Made by a program: the position numbers and the translations under genes
Shown: one piece after another, positions 1 to 12,041 of the stretch
How the letters are laid out: each line of letters begins with the position of its first letter
How positions within the stretch are numbered: position 1 is the stretch's first letter
Notes under the pieces: generated by a model
Databases searched by the model: none
What the model saw: only the letters and a program-made list of their open reading frames with translations
What the model was told of the DNA's origin: nothing
NCBI RefSeq assembly: GCF_000772535.1
Contig: NZ_JSUM01000002.1
Coordinates: 62,001 to 126,000 of the forward strand
DNA length: 64,000 bases
Direction: 5' to 3'
Source of the DNA: Chelonobacter oris
Lineage (GTDB): Bacteria; Pseudomonadota; Gammaproteobacteria; Enterobacterales; Pasteurellaceae

Positions 1-96
1 TAATTTTATCGGCTTCATCATGGTTTTAATCTTTCATTAAGTCAATAACTTGTTATAATCAAAAAGTCTGATTTATTTGACCATAGGAAAATACTG

Positions 97-1164
97 ATGT
101 GGGAAATGTTTCAAAAATGGTATAAACGCCGCTTTACTGATCCACAAGCCCTCGGGCTGTTTGCCATTTTATTTTTCCTCTTTGTGGCGATCTATTTCTT
201 CAGTGATATTATCGCCCCGTTACTGATTGCACTCGTTTTCGCCTACTTACTGGAAACACCGATCACTTTCCTGTCGCAAAAGTTGAAACTGCCGCGAATA
301 GCGGCCGCTGCTATTACGCTACTGCTGTCTGCGACTTTGATTATTTTCATTATGATCGTGGTCGTGCCGCGCTTATGGACACAGACTATCTCGCTGGTAC
401 AAGACTTGCCGAACATGATCAATCAATTGCATGAATGGCTGTTGACCCTGCCAGAACATTATCCCGATCTCATAGACTATCCGATGCTCGACGCCCTCTT
501 CAGCAACGCCCGCACTAAATTGCTGACCTTCGGTGAATCGGCGCTGCGCTATTCGCTGTCCTCACTGCTCAGTCTGGTGACTATCGGCATTTACGCATTT
601 CTGGTGCCGTTAATGGTCTTTTTTCTAGTGAAGGACAAACAAGAGCTGATTCAAGGCGTAATGCGCTTTATGCCGCGCAACCGCACTTTGGCTTCACAAG
701 TGTGGACAGAAATGCAAAGCCAGATTTCCAACTATATCCGCGGCAAATTTCTGGAAATCGTGATTATCGGCGCAATCACTTATATTTTATTCCTGTTCTT
801 CGGTCTGCGTTATCCGTTACTGCTATCGGTCGGCGTGGGCTTATCCGTTCTGGTGCCTTATGTCGGTGCGGTGTTAATCACCATTCCGATTGCGTTGGTT
901 GCGCTGGTTCAGTTCGGCGTTACCCCGACCTTCTGGTATTTAATGCTGGGTTACCTGATTATCCAAATTCTGGACGGTAATCTGTTGGTGCCGGTCTTAT
1001 TTTCCGAAGCGGTGAACCTACACCCGCTGATTATTATTTTGGCTGTCCTGATTTTCGGCGGATTATGGGGATTCTGGGGCGTCTTCTTTGCCATTCCGCT
1101 GGCAACACTGGTCAAAGCGGTCGTAAACGCTTGGCCGTCGAATGACGATGCCGAACCCGCTTAA
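97..1164 (+). CDS. perM: AI-2E family permease PerM
   Basis: Inner-membrane protein of 355 residues, the usual length of the PerM/YhhT (AI-2E transporter) family. Hydrophobic segments lie near residues 20-52, 67-92, 150-178 and 213-330, with a hydrophilic loop around 95-150 between them, the arrangement expected of this family. The ATG at 97 follows AGGAAA at a good distance. The family moves small solutes or signals (autoinducer-2 in some members), but the substrate of PerM itself is not settled. In E. coli perM lies close to bcp and dapA, and the same genes follow here within 4 kb, which supports orthology. Family assignment is firm; substrate is unknown. Confidence 0.88.
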   Translation: MWEMFQKWYKRRFTDPQALGLFAILFFLFVAIYFFSDIIAPLLIALVFAYLLETPITFLSQKLKLPRIAAAAITLLLSATLIIFIMIVVVPRLWTQTISLVQDLPNMINQLHEWLLTLPEHYPDLIDYPMLDALFSNARTKLLTFGESALRYSLSSLLSLVTIGIYAFLVPLMVFFLVKDKQELIQGVMRFMPRNRTLASQVWTEMQSQISNYIRGKFLEIVIIGAITYILFLFFGLRYPLLLSVGVGLSVLVPYVGAVLITIPIALVALVQFGVTPTFWYLMLGYLIIQILDGNLLVPVLFSEAVNLHPLIIILAVLIFGGLWGFWGVFFAIPLATLVKAVVNAWPSNDDAEPA

Positions 1165-1173
1165 ATCGCCATC

Positions 1174-1195
1174 AAGTGCGGTACAAACCGCACTT
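1174..1195 (+). terminator. Uptake-signal dyad terminator after perM
   Basis: AAGTGCGGT and its exact complement ACCGCACTT are separated by four bases (ACAA), nine bases past the perM stop. Paired uptake signals forming a hairpin are common intrinsic terminators in Pasteurellaceae. Only a short T-run follows, so efficiency is uncertain. Confidence 0.6.
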
Positions 1196-1292
1196 TAGCT
1201 TGATTTCCGCATTTCAGCCTAAAACCGCACCGAAATCACATTTTGCCGCATTACGCCTTGTCCGCCGACAGCGGCTTCCTTATACTACTCTC

Positions 1293-1382
1293 TCTTGTCG
1301 GAGTGCCAATGATCTATTGGCTGAGACCGTAAACCGGGATCCGTGGAACCTGCTCGGGTTAAGACCTGCGAAGGGAACAAGT
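1293..1382 (+). promoter_or_regulatory. TPP riboswitch (THI element) upstream of thiC
   Basis: The THI-box landmarks appear in order: a 5' P1 strand CTTGT at 1294, then GGAGTGCC, CTGAGA at 1321, GGGATCCGTGGAACCTG, GGGTTAAGACCTGCG, AAGGGAA, and the closing P1 strand ACAAG at 1377-1381. It lies about 160 bases ahead of thiC, as in many proteobacteria, and would reduce thiC expression when thiamine pyrophosphate is plentiful. Whether it acts on transcription or translation cannot be read directly. Confidence 0.93.
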
Positions 1383-1422
1383 CAATCATCTTACGTTTCA
1401 ACCTGATGATTTACCAAGATAA

Positions 1423-3465
<2,043 letters not shown>

Positions 3466-3476
3466 TACCGCCGCTC

Positions 3477-3505
3477 ACGGCACGCCGTTTAAGGCGGCGT
3501 GCCGT
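3477..3505. terminator. Hairpin between convergent thiC and bcp
   Basis: An 11-bp perfect inverted repeat (ACGGCACGCCG and its complement) with a 7-base loop lies 12 bases after the thiC stop and ahead of the convergent bcp stop. It is GC-rich and would form a strong hairpin, but no clear T-run follows on either strand. It is probably a bidirectional terminator or an mRNA 3'-end stabiliser. Confidence 0.55.
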
Positions 3506-3529
3506 ATAGCCTGCCGCCCGAACCGCACT

Positions 3530-3997
3530 TTACCCGTTTAAATAATCCAACACCACTTGTGCATGATCTTTGGTTTTAAACTTGTCGAACACCTGTTCAA
3601 TCACGCCGTTTTCATCAATCAAAAAACTGATACGATGGATTCCGTCAAACGTCCGCCCCATAAATTTTTTCTCGCCCCATACGCCAAACTGCTCCGCCAC
3701 TTGATGATCCGGATCGGACAGCAGGGTGAAATTCAACGCTTTCTTTTGCTCAAAACTGCGTAATTTTGCCGGTAAATCAGGACTGATACCCAAAATCACC
3801 ACACCCAATGCGTCTAATTCGGTTTTGGCATCACGCAAATCGCAAGCTTGCGTAGTACAGCCCGGGGTCAGCGCTTTCGGATAAAAATAAACCAATACTT
3901 TTTTCCCTTTGAAATCACTTAACGCGATACGGTTTTCATCTTGATCCAATAAACTGAATGTCGGTGCCGACGCACCTTTTTTTAATATCGATAACAT
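3530..3997 (-). CDS. bcp: Thioredoxin-dependent peroxiredoxin Bcp/PrxQ
   Basis: Thiol peroxidase of 155 residues that reduces hydrogen peroxide and organic hydroperoxides using thioredoxin. The peroxidatic cysteine sits in TPGCTTQACDLRD near residue 45 and the second cysteine five residues later, the classic PrxQ arrangement; the YFYPKALTPGC motif precedes it. The start is taken as the ATG at 3997, which has GGAGA just upstream. A longer reading from 4030 adds 11 residues with no family support. The gene converges on thiC and diverges from dapA, as part of the perM-bcp-dapA neighbourhood known from E. coli. Cytoplasmic, with no signal peptide. Confidence 0.93.
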   Translation of the reverse strand: MLSILKKGASAPTFSLLDQDENRIALSDFKGKKVLVYFYPKALTPGCTTQACDLRDAKTELDALGVVILGISPDLPAKLRSFEQKKALNFTLLSDPDHQVAEQFGVWGEKKFMGRTFDGIHRISFLIDENGVIEQVFDKFKTKDHAQVVLDYLNG

Positions 3998-4181
3998 TAT
4001 TTTCTCCAAAATTAAGGACTGATACCGCACTTAAGCTACCATTAAATCAGACCTTTTTCACTTTTTTTGATTTATGTGGAAGAAAATAAAAAAACAACTT
4101 GCAAACTGCGACAAATTTGGCAATCTAGAATAATCAGTTATTTCATCAATAAAACAACAAGAAACGTACAGGAGAAGTTTT

Positions 4182-5081
4182 ATGTCGGCCAGTAACCCTT
4201 TATTTTCAGGCAGTATCGTTGCGCTTATCACTCCGATGGACAGTTCCGGCGAAGTGAACTATACCGAATTGGAAGCGTTGGTGAACTTTCATATTGAAGC
4301 GGGCACGGATGCGATTGTTTCTGTCGGCACTACCGGCGAATCCGCCACGCTCAGTATTGATGAAAATGTTAAGGTAATTCTGAAGACCGTCGAATACGCT
4401 GCCGGCCGCATTCCAATTATCGCCGGCACCGGCGCCAACGCCACCAGCGAAGCAATCACTATGACCAAATTACTGCACGGCAGTGGAGTTGCGGGCTGCC
4501 TGTCGGTTGTGCCTTACTACAATAAACCGACTCAGGAAGGCATGTACCAACACTTCAAAGCGATTGCCGAAAGCACCGACTTGCCGCAAATCCTGTATAA
4601 CGTACCGGGGCGTACCGGCAGCGATCTGAAACCGGAAACCGTTGCCCGTCTGGCGAAAATTCCAAATATTGTCGGCATTAAAGAAGCCACCGGCGATGTC
4701 AGCCGTGTCGGCAAAATCAAGGAACTGGCAGGGCAAGATTTCATTATTCTGAGCGGCGACGATGCCACCGGATTGGAAGCCATTAAAGCCGGTGGTGAAG
4801 GCGTGATCTCGGTGACCAACAATGTCGCCGCCGCCGATATGGCGAAAATGTGCCATTTCGCCCTGAAAGGCGATTTCGCCCAAGCTGATGAAATCAACAA
4901 CCGTCTCATGCCGCTGCATAAAGATCTGTTTATCGAATCCAACCCGATTCCGGTCAAATGGGCGTGCTACAAAATCGGGTTGATCAGTGAACCGTTTCTG
5001 CGCCTGCCGCTGACCGTGTTAAGCGAAGAAGCGCAACCGACCGTCAGTGCCGCCTTGAAAACCGCCGGATTATTAAAATAA
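4182..5081 (+). CDS. dapA: 4-hydroxy-tetrahydrodipicolinate synthase
   Basis: Condenses pyruvate with aspartate semialdehyde in the first committed step of lysine and diaminopimelate synthesis. The protein has 299 residues; family members are about 290-300. The N-terminal strand motif [10 protein letters not shown], the substrate-loop motif GTTGESATL, the catalytic-tyrosine region [25 protein letters not shown] and the Schiff-base lysine in GIKEATGD are all present. AGGAGAAG lies eight bases ahead of the ATG. The gene is a single unit ended by a strong hairpin before convergent glyS. Confidence 0.96.
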   Translation: MSASNPLFSGSIVALITPMDSSGEVNYTELEALVNFHIEAGTDAIVSVGTTGESATLSIDENVKVILKTVEYAAGRIPIIAGTGANATSEAITMTKLLHGSGVAGCLSVVPYYNKPTQEGMYQHFKAIAESTDLPQILYNVPGRTGSDLKPETVARLAKIPNIVGIKEATGDVSRVGKIKELAGQDFIILSGDDATGLEAIKAGGEGVISVTNNVAAADMAKMCHFALKGDFAQADEINNRLMPLHKDLFIESNPIPVKWACYKIGLISEPFLRLPLTVLSEEAQPTVSAALKTAGLLK

Positions 5082-5112
5082 GCAAATTCAACCATATTGT
5101 CTGAGTAATCCG

Positions 5113-5147
5113 ATAAAAAAGGGCCGACATCAATGTCAGCCCTTTTT
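5113..5147. terminator. Bidirectional intrinsic terminator dapA/glyS
   Basis: AAAAAAGGGC and GCCCTTTTT flank a second stem segment GACAT/ATGTC, interrupted by one C-A mismatch, with A-runs on one side and T-runs on the other. It sits between the convergent dapA and glyS stops and should terminate both transcripts. Confidence 0.85.
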
Positions 5148-5161
5148 CACACCACTCAATA

Positions 5162-7231
5162 TTACGCTTGCAGCAACGAAATATCCGCCACTTGCAGGAA
5201 TAATTCCCGCAAATTATACAGCAATGCTAAACGATTTTGGCGTAATGCCGGATCTTCAGCATTCACCATCACGTTATCGAAGAATTTATCCACCGGCTGA
5301 CGCAGAGCCGCCAATTGTTCAAGTGCGGTTTGATAATCTCCGTCCGCAAACAGCGGCTGTAATTTTTGTTGCAATTCCGCCACTTGCGCAGCCAAGGCAA
5401 TCTCTGCCGGATCCTGACATAAAGTGCGGTCGACCTGTGTCGGCAATTGCCCTTCCACTTTCGCCAAAATATTGAAAACCCGTTTATTGGCAGCCGCCAG
5501 AGCCTCAGCGGAATCCAGCCGGCGGAAATAAGATACCGCTTTCACACGGGCATCAAAATCCGCCGGTTTGGTCGGACGGCGCGCCAACACCGCTTGAATG
5601 ACATCAACGCCGAAACCTTCGTCTTGATACCAAGCACGGAAGCGGGCGAGCATAAAATCCACCACTTCTTCAACAACATTTGCATTAGTCAGTTTGTCGC
5701 CGAACAATGCCGCCGATCTTTGCACCAGATCGGTTAAATCAAGCGGCAAATGTTTCTCCACGATAATCCGTAACGTCCCCAATGCCGCACGACGTAGCGC
5801 AAACGGATCGGCACTGCCCTTCGGTTGTTGCCCGATGCCGAAAATTCCGGTCAGGGTATCCAGCTTATCCGCAAGTGCAACCGCACTTGCCACCAATGAG
5901 CGAGGCAAATCATCGCCGGCAAAACGTGGCATATATTGTTCATTCAATGCCACTGCAACTTCTTCATCTTCACCATCATGACGGGCATAGTGCATTCCCA
6001 TTACACCTTGCGTATCGGTAAACTCAAACACCATATTGGTCATTAAATCACATTTTGATAATAAACCTGCACGTTCCGCTTTTGCTTTATCTGCGCCGAT
6101 TTGTGCCGCAATTTCACCTGCCAGCGCTTCAATTCGCTTGGTTTTATCGAGCAGTGTACCTAACTGCTGTTGGAATAAGACCGTTTCTAAACGAGGCAAA
6201 TTATCTTGCAAACGCTGTTTCAAATCGGTTTTAAAGAAAAACTCGGCATCGGTCAAACGTGGCCGCACCACTTTTTCATTCCCTTCGATAATCGCCGTCG
6301 GATCATCGGGATTGATGTTCGAGACAAAGATAAAGTGCGGTAATAAATTGCCGTTTTTATCATAGATCGGGAAGTATTTTTGGTCGCCTTTCATGGTATA
6401 AACCAATGCTTCCGCCGGCACCGCCAAGAAACGCTCTTCAAATTTAGCGGTTAATACATTCGGATATTCCACTAAAGAGGTAACTTCATCTAATAAATCG
6501 TCTTCAATATCCGCCACGCCGCCAAGTGCGGTCGCTTTTTGCTGCGATTTTTCTAAAATTAACGCTTTACGCTCGTTGAAATCCGCCACCACCGATCCTT
6601 TTTCTTTCAGCAGTGCCGGATATTGATCCGCATGTGTAATTTGAAATTCACGCTCACCTAAGAAACGGTGTCCACGAATGGTTGTACCGCTCTTCACGCC
6701 TAAAATTTCACCTTCAATTAATTCATCACCTAATAGTAAGGTAACAGTATGCACCGGACGCACGAATTGTTCCGATTTATCGCCCCAACGCATGGTTTTC
6801 GGAATCGGCAGCTTTGCCAACGCATTGCTGATCATTCCCTGCAACAGGTTTTTGGTCGCTTGCCCCTCAACGATCGCACGATATACCAGCCATTCGCCTT
6901 TATCGGTCAGCAAGCGTTCCGCTTGTTCTACACAAATCCCGCAACCACGCGCCCAACCTTCAGCGGCTTTGGTCGGCTTGCCTTCCGCATCAAACGCCGC
7001 CGATACCGCCGGCCCGCGTTTTTCAATCTCTTTGCTCGTTTGACGGGTTGCCAACCCCAACACTTTTACCGCCAAACGGCGCGGCGCCGCAAACCATTCG
7101 ACGTTTTCAAACGCCAATCCGGCTTGGTTTAGTTCTTGTTCGATATTCTCGGCAAACGCCGTTGCCAGTTTCTTGAGTGCCTTCGGCGGCAGCTCTTCAG
7201 TGCCGATCTCGGCGAGGAAGTTTTCTTTCAT
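5162..7231 (-). CDS. glyS: Glycyl-tRNA synthetase beta subunit
   Basis: Beta chain of the heterotetrameric bacterial glycyl-tRNA synthetase, which helps bind tRNA-Gly. The protein has 689 residues, matching the family. The N-terminal signature [17 protein letters not shown], the central KRGPA, MRWGDKS and RPVHT segments, and the C-terminal anticodon-binding DALR-like domain (about residues 580-689) are present. The ATG at 7231 lies downstream of the small redox gene and glyQ on the same strand, giving the order glyQ, glutaredoxin-like gene, glyS. The gene carries several Pasteurellaceae uptake signals in its coding sequence, consistent with long residence. Confidence 0.97.
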   Translation of the reverse strand: MKENFLAEIGTEELPPKALKKLATAFAENIEQELNQAGLAFENVEWFAAPRRLAVKVLGLATRQTSKEIEKRGPAVSAAFDAEGKPTKAAEGWARGCGICVEQAERLLTDKGEWLVYRAIVEGQATKNLLQGMISNALAKLPIPKTMRWGDKSEQFVRPVHTVTLLLGDELIEGEILGVKSGTTIRGHRFLGEREFQITHADQYPALLKEKGSVVADFNERKALILEKSQQKATALGGVADIEDDLLDEVTSLVEYPNVLTAKFEERFLAVPAEALVYTMKGDQKYFPIYDKNGNLLPHFIFVSNINPDDPTAIIEGNEKVVRPRLTDAEFFFKTDLKQRLQDNLPRLETVLFQQQLGTLLDKTKRIEALAGEIAAQIGADKAKAERAGLLSKCDLMTNMVFEFTDTQGVMGMHYARHDGEDEEVAVALNEQYMPRFAGDDLPRSLVASAVALADKLDTLTGIFGIGQQPKGSADPFALRRAALGTLRIIVEKHLPLDLTDLVQRSAALFGDKLTNANVVEEVVDFMLARFRAWYQDEGFGVDVIQAVLARRPTKPADFDARVKAVSYFRRLDSAEALAAANKRVFNILAKVEGQLPTQVDRTLCQDPAEIALAAQVAELQQKLQPLFADGDYQTALEQLAALRQPVDKFFDNVMVNAEDPALRQNRLALLYNLRELFLQVADISLLQA

Positions 7232-7274
7232 TACTCAATTTCTCTTCTTAATATTTTCTCAACAGGAATGGCAC

Positions 7275-7544
7275 TCACGACTTCCCAAATTCAGTCTGCA
7301 ATGTCGAGATGTCTAAAATCACACCGTCATCAGCCAACACTAACGCCGGAATACCGATATAGCCGTTTGTTTTTGCATTATTGAATGCAGGGTGGTTATC
7401 TCTTAATTTGAGGAAACGTTTGAAATTGACCAAATTTTCCAATACTTCAACCGCTTGATATTCCACGTTTAATGCCTGCAATTCTGCGACAAAAGGAGCT
7501 GTATCCGGACAGGTTTGTGCAAAAAATAAAACTGGTTTGGTCAT
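7275..7544 (-). CDS. Glutaredoxin-like protein between glyQ and glyS
   Basis: Small cytoplasmic protein of 89 residues from the ATG at 7544, preceded by AAGGAC; a longer reading runs into glyQ. It begins PVLFFAQTCPDT, a thioredoxin-fold beta strand followed by a single-cysteine CPDT where glutaredoxins carry CPYC or CGFS. A later GIPALVLADDGVI segment resembles the cis-proline and last strands of the fold. The fold is inferred from these patterns, and redox activity is unproven because the second active-site cysteine is absent. It is cotranscribed with the two glycyl-tRNA synthetase subunits, an arrangement I recall from Haemophilus. The connection to translation, if any, is unknown. Confidence 0.75.
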   Translation of the reverse strand: MTKPVLFFAQTCPDTAPFVAELQALNVEYQAVEVLENLVNFKRFLKLRDNHPAFNNAKTNGYIGIPALVLADDGVILDISTLQTEFGKS

Positions 7545-7554
7545 AATAACGTCC

Positions 7555-8463
7555 TTATTTTTTACACCCCGGAAAACCCAATGCTTCACGGCTCGCATAG
7601 TATGCTTCCGCCACGCCTTTGGTTAACGCACGGATTCGCAAAATATAACGCTGGCGTTCGGTAACCGAAATCGCTTTGCGTGCATCGAGCATATTAAAAC
7701 TGTGCGCCGCTTTTAAAATGCGTTCATAAGCCGGCAACGGCAATGGTTTCTCCAATGCCAGCAGCTGTTGCGCTTCTTTTTCGTGTTGCTCGAAACAATA
7801 AAATAAAAACTCGGTGTCGGCATATTCAAAGTTATAAGTCGATTGTTCGACTTCGTTTTGATGGAACACATCGCCGTAAGTGGTTTTACCTAGCGAGCCG
7901 TCCGACCAGACCAAATCATAAACAGAGTCCACCCCCTGAATATACATCGCCAAACGCTCCAGACCATAAGTAATTTCGCCGGTTACCGGTTTACATTCCA
8001 AACCGCCCACTTGCTGGAAATAAGTGAACTGGGTCACTTCCATGCCGTTCAGCCACACTTCCCAGCCCAGCCCCCAAGCGCCCAAAGTCGGGTTTTCCCA
8101 GTTGTCTTCCACAAAACGGATATCATTTTGCGTCGGATCAAAACCTAACATTTTTAAGCTGTCTAAATACAATTCTTGAATATTGTCCGGTGACGGTTTA
8201 ATCACCACTTGAAATTGGTAATAATGCTGTAAACGGTTCGGATTTTCGCCATAGCGCCCGTCGGTCGGCCGACGCGACGGCTGCACATAAGCAAACGCCA
8301 TCGGCTCAGGCCCCAACGCACGCAGACAAGTCATCGGGTGCGATGTGCCCGCCCCCACTTCCATATCAAACGGCTGCACCACCGTACAGCCCTGTTTTGC
8401 CCAATAGTCTTGCAAGGCAAGGATCATTCCCTGAAAGGTTTTAATGTTAAATGTTGAACTCAT
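7555..8463 (-). CDS. glyQ: Glycyl-tRNA synthetase alpha subunit
   Basis: Catalytic alpha chain of the alpha2-beta2 glycyl-tRNA synthetase. The protein has 302 residues from the ATG at 8463, preceded by AAGAAG. Class II motifs are visible: [27 protein letters not shown] near the N-terminus, [22 protein letters not shown] in motif 2, and GLERLAMY in motif 3. An in-frame upstream extension to 8580 adds 39 residues not found in the family and is rejected. First gene of the glyQ - glutaredoxin-like - glyS operon, with an 11-bp gap to the next start. Confidence 0.97.
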   Translation of the reverse strand: MSSTFNIKTFQGMILALQDYWAKQGCTVVQPFDMEVGAGTSHPMTCLRALGPEPMAFAYVQPSRRPTDGRYGENPNRLQHYYQFQVVIKPSPDNIQELYLDSLKMLGFDPTQNDIRFVEDNWENPTLGAWGLGWEVWLNGMEVTQFTYFQQVGGLECKPVTGEITYGLERLAMYIQGVDSVYDLVWSDGSLGKTTYGDVFHQNEVEQSTYNFEYADTEFLFYCFEQHEKEAQQLLALEKPLPLPAYERILKAAHSFNMLDARKAISVTERQRYILRIRALTKGVAEAYYASREALGFPGCKK

Positions 8464-8588
8464 ATCGGCTTCTTTTTGTAGATAGAAAATGGCGGCTATT
8501 ATACTTGAATTCGGACGAAAGGTCATGAATTTGCGCAGGGAAAATACAAAAGTGCGGTCTAAAATGATTTCTGACCGCACTTTTCAGA

Positions 8589-9086
8589 TTAGAGTTTATA
8601 AACACCGACCAAATAAGCTTGCTCCAGAATATGCCCCTGCATCGCAAAATGCAGCTCATTAAAGCCGAATCCCGCTTGTAAATCCAAGTCACAATCCAAC
8701 GCATATACATATAATTCATAGCGGTGATCGGCATTCGGCGGCGCCATGCCGCCGTAAAACGAAGCTTCTTCTGCCGATAAACCGCCTAGCTTACCTGACC
8801 AACTGTTTCTGCCTTGCACATAATCAGTGGCTGAAATACTGTCGTTTTCCGGCAGCGAAGTGCGGTGTAAATTAGCGACCAGCCAGTGCACCCACACATA
8901 CCCCGCCGCCCCGACCGCATCTTTATCTTCCAACACTAAGGCAAATGACTTAGTCCCTTCCGGTGCATCCGTGATCTCCAATGGAATTGAGTAAGTCGGC
9001 ATTCCGTTCGGACTAAACTGCTCGCCGCGTTTACCATATTTATCTTCAAAATGACCGTTCTGAATTGCTGTTGTGGTTACTTTCAT
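8589..9086 (-). CDS. YbhB/YbcL family Raf-kinase-inhibitor-like protein
   Basis: PEBP-fold protein of 165 residues. The family signatures are present: SPNGMPTYSIPLEITDAPEGTKSFALVLEDKDA near the N-terminus and WVHWLVANL around residue 72. The later GGMAPPNADHRYELYVYALD matches the ligand-pocket GPxPPxxxHRY motif. The ATG at 9086 is preceded by GGAGGT at ideal distance; the codon just before it is TTG and is a less likely start. Bacterial members bind small anions or lipids in vitro, but no physiological role is established. It lies downstream of the DUF218 gene on the same strand with a short gap, so the two may be cotranscribed. Confidence 0.88.
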   Translation of the reverse strand: MKVTTTAIQNGHFEDKYGKRGEQFSPNGMPTYSIPLEITDAPEGTKSFALVLEDKDAVGAAGYVWVHWLVANLHRTSLPENDSISATDYVQGRNSWSGKLGGLSAEEASFYGGMAPPNADHRYELYVYALDCDLDLQAGFGFNELHFAMQGHILEQAYLVGVYKL

Positions 9087-9100
9087 CAATCTACCTCCAT

Positions 9101-10207
9101 CTAGTCTTGTAATATTCCGCTATTGAACATCGGCAAGCCTAACACGCTTAAACTATCACGATAAATTCCCATTAAATCTTTTGTGCCTATTTGCTGTAAT
9201 TCCGCTAACGGTTTATCCAAAGCCGCCACTGACTGAAATTTAATGTCTTGCGGCCCTGACTCCCAAGTTGCGATTTCAAACAGCGTTTGGCCTCGACGGA
9301 CATGACTGCCCGAACTAACCAAAACAGCTTGTTTGATACCATGTTTTGCCAACGCATAACGAGAATATAAAGCGTTTTCTACAGTAGAAGTTGCGTAATT
9401 ATCCGCATAAATTCTATTATTATCAATACCATGTTCTATTAACCACTGTTTCATTAAATTTGCTTCCGTTTTATTATTCTTCGGAACTCCGCCAGTAACA
9501 ATAATTAACGTATTTGGATTTTGATTCGCCAATTCTAAGGTTTTTTCTAAACGCTGAATCAGAATATCATTCATGCTGCCGTCCGGATAAAGTACATAGC
9601 CTAATGTGACAATAGCTGATCGCGGCGGTAATGTTTCATCTAATTTATCTACAATTGGTTGCTGTGCGATACGATCAATTGTAGAAAATATTTTCGTGAG
9701 TGCTATTGCTTTTTCTGGGGATAAGCTTTCCAAGCGTGAAAAATATTTTTTACTTTCCACTTCATTCTTTGCAAAGTGATTCCATACCGCCAAATAAATA
9801 TGCGCTTTCACATCATCAGGCGCAACATCCAGCACCCGTTTATATAACGCTAACGCTTGCTCTACATTACCATTGTAAATATTCGCATTTGCTGCGCCAA
9901 ACAGAAAGTCAACTCGATAAGGTTCTAATTCATAAGCCTGCAACAAAAGTGTAGCAATACTCTCCATATTGCTAGGCAGTTTGGCTGTAAAGCCTGCGTC
10001 AGATACTCTTGCCGGGGATTTTTGGAAAACAACCGCCTGCTCCAGCAATTCATCGACGACTTGCCGCTGAGTCACAAGCTGTTCGTAATGGATTTGTGGC
10101 TGTAAAGTTTCAACTTTAGTTGTATTAGCATTAGCCGCTGCATTAAACGCCAAACAGAGTATAGGTAATACGAATATTGATTTATTCAATCGGTATAAAT
10201 ATCTCAT
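9101..10207 (-). CDS. Exported TPR plus DUF218 (YdcF/SanA/ElyC-like) protein
   Basis: Envelope protein of 368 residues from the ATG at 10207, which has GGGGAAAA upstream. It begins with a basic then hydrophobic signal sequence ending near AAANA. Residues about 85-165 look like tetratricopeptide helices (VDFLFGAANANIYNGN, ALALYKRVLDVAPDD, AHIYLAVWNHFAKN). The C-terminal half is a DUF218 domain: IVTLGYVLYPDG, TLIIVTGGVPKNNKTEA, ENALYSRYALAKHGI and VLVSSGSHVRR. DUF218 proteins such as SanA and ElyC influence cell-envelope integrity, but the chemistry is unresolved. The exact role of this TPR-fused version is unknown. Confidence 0.8.
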   Translation of the reverse strand: MRYLYRLNKSIFVLPILCLAFNAAANANTTKVETLQPQIHYEQLVTQRQVVDELLEQAVVFQKSPARVSDAGFTAKLPSNMESIATLLLQAYELEPYRVDFLFGAANANIYNGNVEQALALYKRVLDVAPDDVKAHIYLAVWNHFAKNEVESKKYFSRLESLSPEKAIALTKIFSTIDRIAQQPIVDKLDETLPPRSAIVTLGYVLYPDGSMNDILIQRLEKTLELANQNPNTLIIVTGGVPKNNKTEANLMKQWLIEHGIDNNRIYADNYATSTVENALYSRYALAKHGIKQAVLVSSGSHVRRGQTLFEIATWESGPQDIKFQSVAALDKPLAELQQIGTKDLMGIYRDSLSVLGLPMFNSGILQD

Positions 10208-10354
10208 TGTAATTTTCCCCATATAACTCACCAAAATTTAATATTATCACTAAATAATTTATGCTTTATCTATTTGACAGTAATATATGATCCAGTTCAA
10301 ATTTCTTTGAGAAAATCCTTGTATAACTTCAACTATTTTTATAAATTACCCTTT

Positions 10355-10450
10355 CACTAGTCGGGGTGCTGCGCTTGCTGCCAAAAGCGAATGCGGCTGA
10401 GATTAAACCCGTGAACCTGATCCAGATAATGCTGACGTAGGAAACTATCA
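10355..10450 (+). promoter_or_regulatory. TPP riboswitch upstream of the thiZX-tenA-thiYMDE operon
   Basis: THI-box landmarks in order: TAGTCGGGGTGC at 10358, CGGCTGAGATTAAACCCG around 10394, GTGAACCTGATCCAG at 10411, then TAATGCTGACGTAGGAAACTA, whose last ACTA pairs with TAGT as P1. It lies about 100 bases ahead of the ABC ATPase gene and should place the whole eight-gene operon under thiamine pyrophosphate control. Confidence 0.94.
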
Positions 10451-10551
10451 AGATGACTTCTATCCAAACCGCACTTTGCCTTTTTTCCGCCTGTTTTTCT
10501 GCTACTGTCGCTCTGCATTCGTCACACTGATTATTATCGGACGCACGAAAA

Positions 10552-11286
10552 ATGAATGCGGTTGAAATTCATGCTTTAACCCTTGCTTTTAACGGGCAGC
10601 AACTGTTCGGCGAATTGAATTTCGCCTTGCCGAAGGGCGAATGGACGGTACTGCTTGGGCGTTCAGGCGTGGGGAAATCCACCCTGTTGCGTGCCATTGC
10701 CGGTTTGGAAAAGCACGCCGTTCAACAGGGGCAAATTCACTTTCCGCAACCGCTTAAACTCGCTTGGCTGGCACAGCAGAATTCGCTCTATCCTTGGTTG
10801 TCGATTGTCGATAATGTGCAGTTGGAACAACATTTGAACGGCACTAAAAATGCCGAAACGCAAGCCAAAGCCGAATATCTTCTGACGGCGGTACAAATGA
10901 CGCCACATCGGCATAAACCCTGTTACCAATTATCGGGCGGACAGCGACAACGTGTCGCCCTTGCCAGAACTTTAATGCAAGATGCCGATCTGATTTTAAT
11001 GGACGAGCCGTTTTCCGCACTGGATGCCGCCACCCGTTTACAGTTGCAGGAGCTGTCGTGTCGCCTGCTGGCGGGCAAAACCGTGCTGCTGATCACCCAT
11101 GATCCGCAAGAGGCGATCCGTCTCGGCGATCGGATTTACACCTTGCAAAACACGCCGAAACCGCTGAGTCGCGCCTTGCTTCCGCCTGGGCAAAAGCCGC
11201 GCAATTTAACCCAACACGCACTACTGCCGCTACAACAGCAGCTGTTTAAGCAATTATTGTCGGGAGAAGACTATGAATTGGCTTAA
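10552..11286 (+). CDS. thiZ: HMP-precursor ABC transporter ATPase ThiZ
   Basis: ATP-binding subunit of 244 residues for uptake of a thiamine pyrimidine precursor. Walker A is GRSGVGKST near residue 35, the Q-loop is WLAQQNSLYPWLSI, the signature is LSGGQRQRVALAR, Walker B is LILMDEPFSALD and the switch histidine is in LLITHDP. The WLAQQNSLYPW segment is typical of the nitrate/sulfonate/taurine-type importers to which ThiXYZ belongs. First gene after the riboswitch; the ATG at 10552 has only a weak ribosome site. The next gene starts 14 bases before this one ends. Partners are the permease (11273) and the binding protein (12726). Confidence 0.9.
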   Translation: MNAVEIHALTLAFNGQQLFGELNFALPKGEWTVLLGRSGVGKSTLLRAIAGLEKHAVQQGQIHFPQPLKLAWLAQQNSLYPWLSIVDNVQLEQHLNGTKNAETQAKAEYLLTAVQMTPHRHKPCYQLSGGQRQRVALARTLMQDADLILMDEPFSALDAATRLQLQELSCRLLAGKTVLLITHDPQEAIRLGDRIYTLQNTPKPLSRALLPPGQKPRNLTQHALLPLQQQLFKQLLSGEDYELA

Positions 11287-12028
11287 ACCCCTCGGCAAAA
11301 CTGCGCTGCTGACCGTACTTTTACTGCTGTTATGGCAAAGTGCGGTCAGCCTGTGGCAATTGCCGCACTACATGTTACCGACCCCAAGTGCGGTCTGGGA
11401 ACAGCTGCAACACCGTCCGCTGTTGCTGTGGCAACATGCGCAAATCACCGCACTTGAAATGCTTATCGGGCTGCTATTGGGCTTTTTGCTCGGTTTGGGG
11501 TCGGCGTTGTTGCTCTCGCTTTCTGCGCCGGTTTCCGCATTTTTAATGCCGCTGTTGGTGATGTCACAGGCGATTCCGGTATTCGCCGTTGCGCCGTTGT
11601 TGGTGTTATGGTTCGGTTACGGCATGGCATCAAAAATTGTGATGACAGTACTGATTATCTATTTTCCCGTCACCGCCGCTTGTTACGACGGGCTGCGCAA
11701 CACGCCGCAGGCTTGGCTGGATTTGGCTCGCACCATGCAAATCGGGCGTATTGCTTTGCTGTTCAAAGTACGCTTGCCGGCGGCACTGCCCGCCTTGGCG
11801 TCCGGCTTGCGGATTGCCGTTTCGGTGGCGCCGATCGGCGCTGTTGTCGGTGAATGGGTCGGCTCGTCACAAGGGTTGGGCTATTTAATGCTGCATGCCA
11901 ACGCACGTATGCAAGTGGATTTAATGTTTGCCGCACTGTTGTTATTAATTTTGATGGCGCTGGTGCTGTATTTTGTCGCGGATCGCCTGCTGCGCCGCAT
12001 AATACCGTGGGTCTCCCACCTACACTGA
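11273..12028 (+). CDS. thiX: HMP-precursor ABC transporter permease ThiX
   Basis: Inner-membrane permease of 251 residues with about six hydrophobic segments (near residues 8-26, 63-87, 94-125, 125-142, 185-205, 218-240). The cytoplasmic coupling loop DLARTMQIGRIALLFKVRLPAALP is the EAA-type motif of this importer class. The start overlaps thiZ by 14 bases and has GGGAGAAG upstream, so the two are translationally coupled. Together with ThiZ and ThiY it should import N-formyl-4-amino-5-aminomethyl-2-methylpyrimidine or a related degraded-thiamine pyrimidine. The substrate is inferred from the family and from the adjacent tenA. Confidence 0.9.
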   Translation: MNWLKPLGKTALLTVLLLLLWQSAVSLWQLPHYMLPTPSAVWEQLQHRPLLLWQHAQITALEMLIGLLLGFLLGLGSALLLSLSAPVSAFLMPLLVMSQAIPVFAVAPLLVLWFGYGMASKIVMTVLIIYFPVTAACYDGLRNTPQAWLDLARTMQIGRIALLFKVRLPAALPALASGLRIAVSVAPIGAVVGEWVGSSQGLGYLMLHANARMQVDLMFAALLLLILMALVLYFVADRLLRRIIPWVSHLH

Positions 12029-12041
12029 CAAAGGAGAAAAC

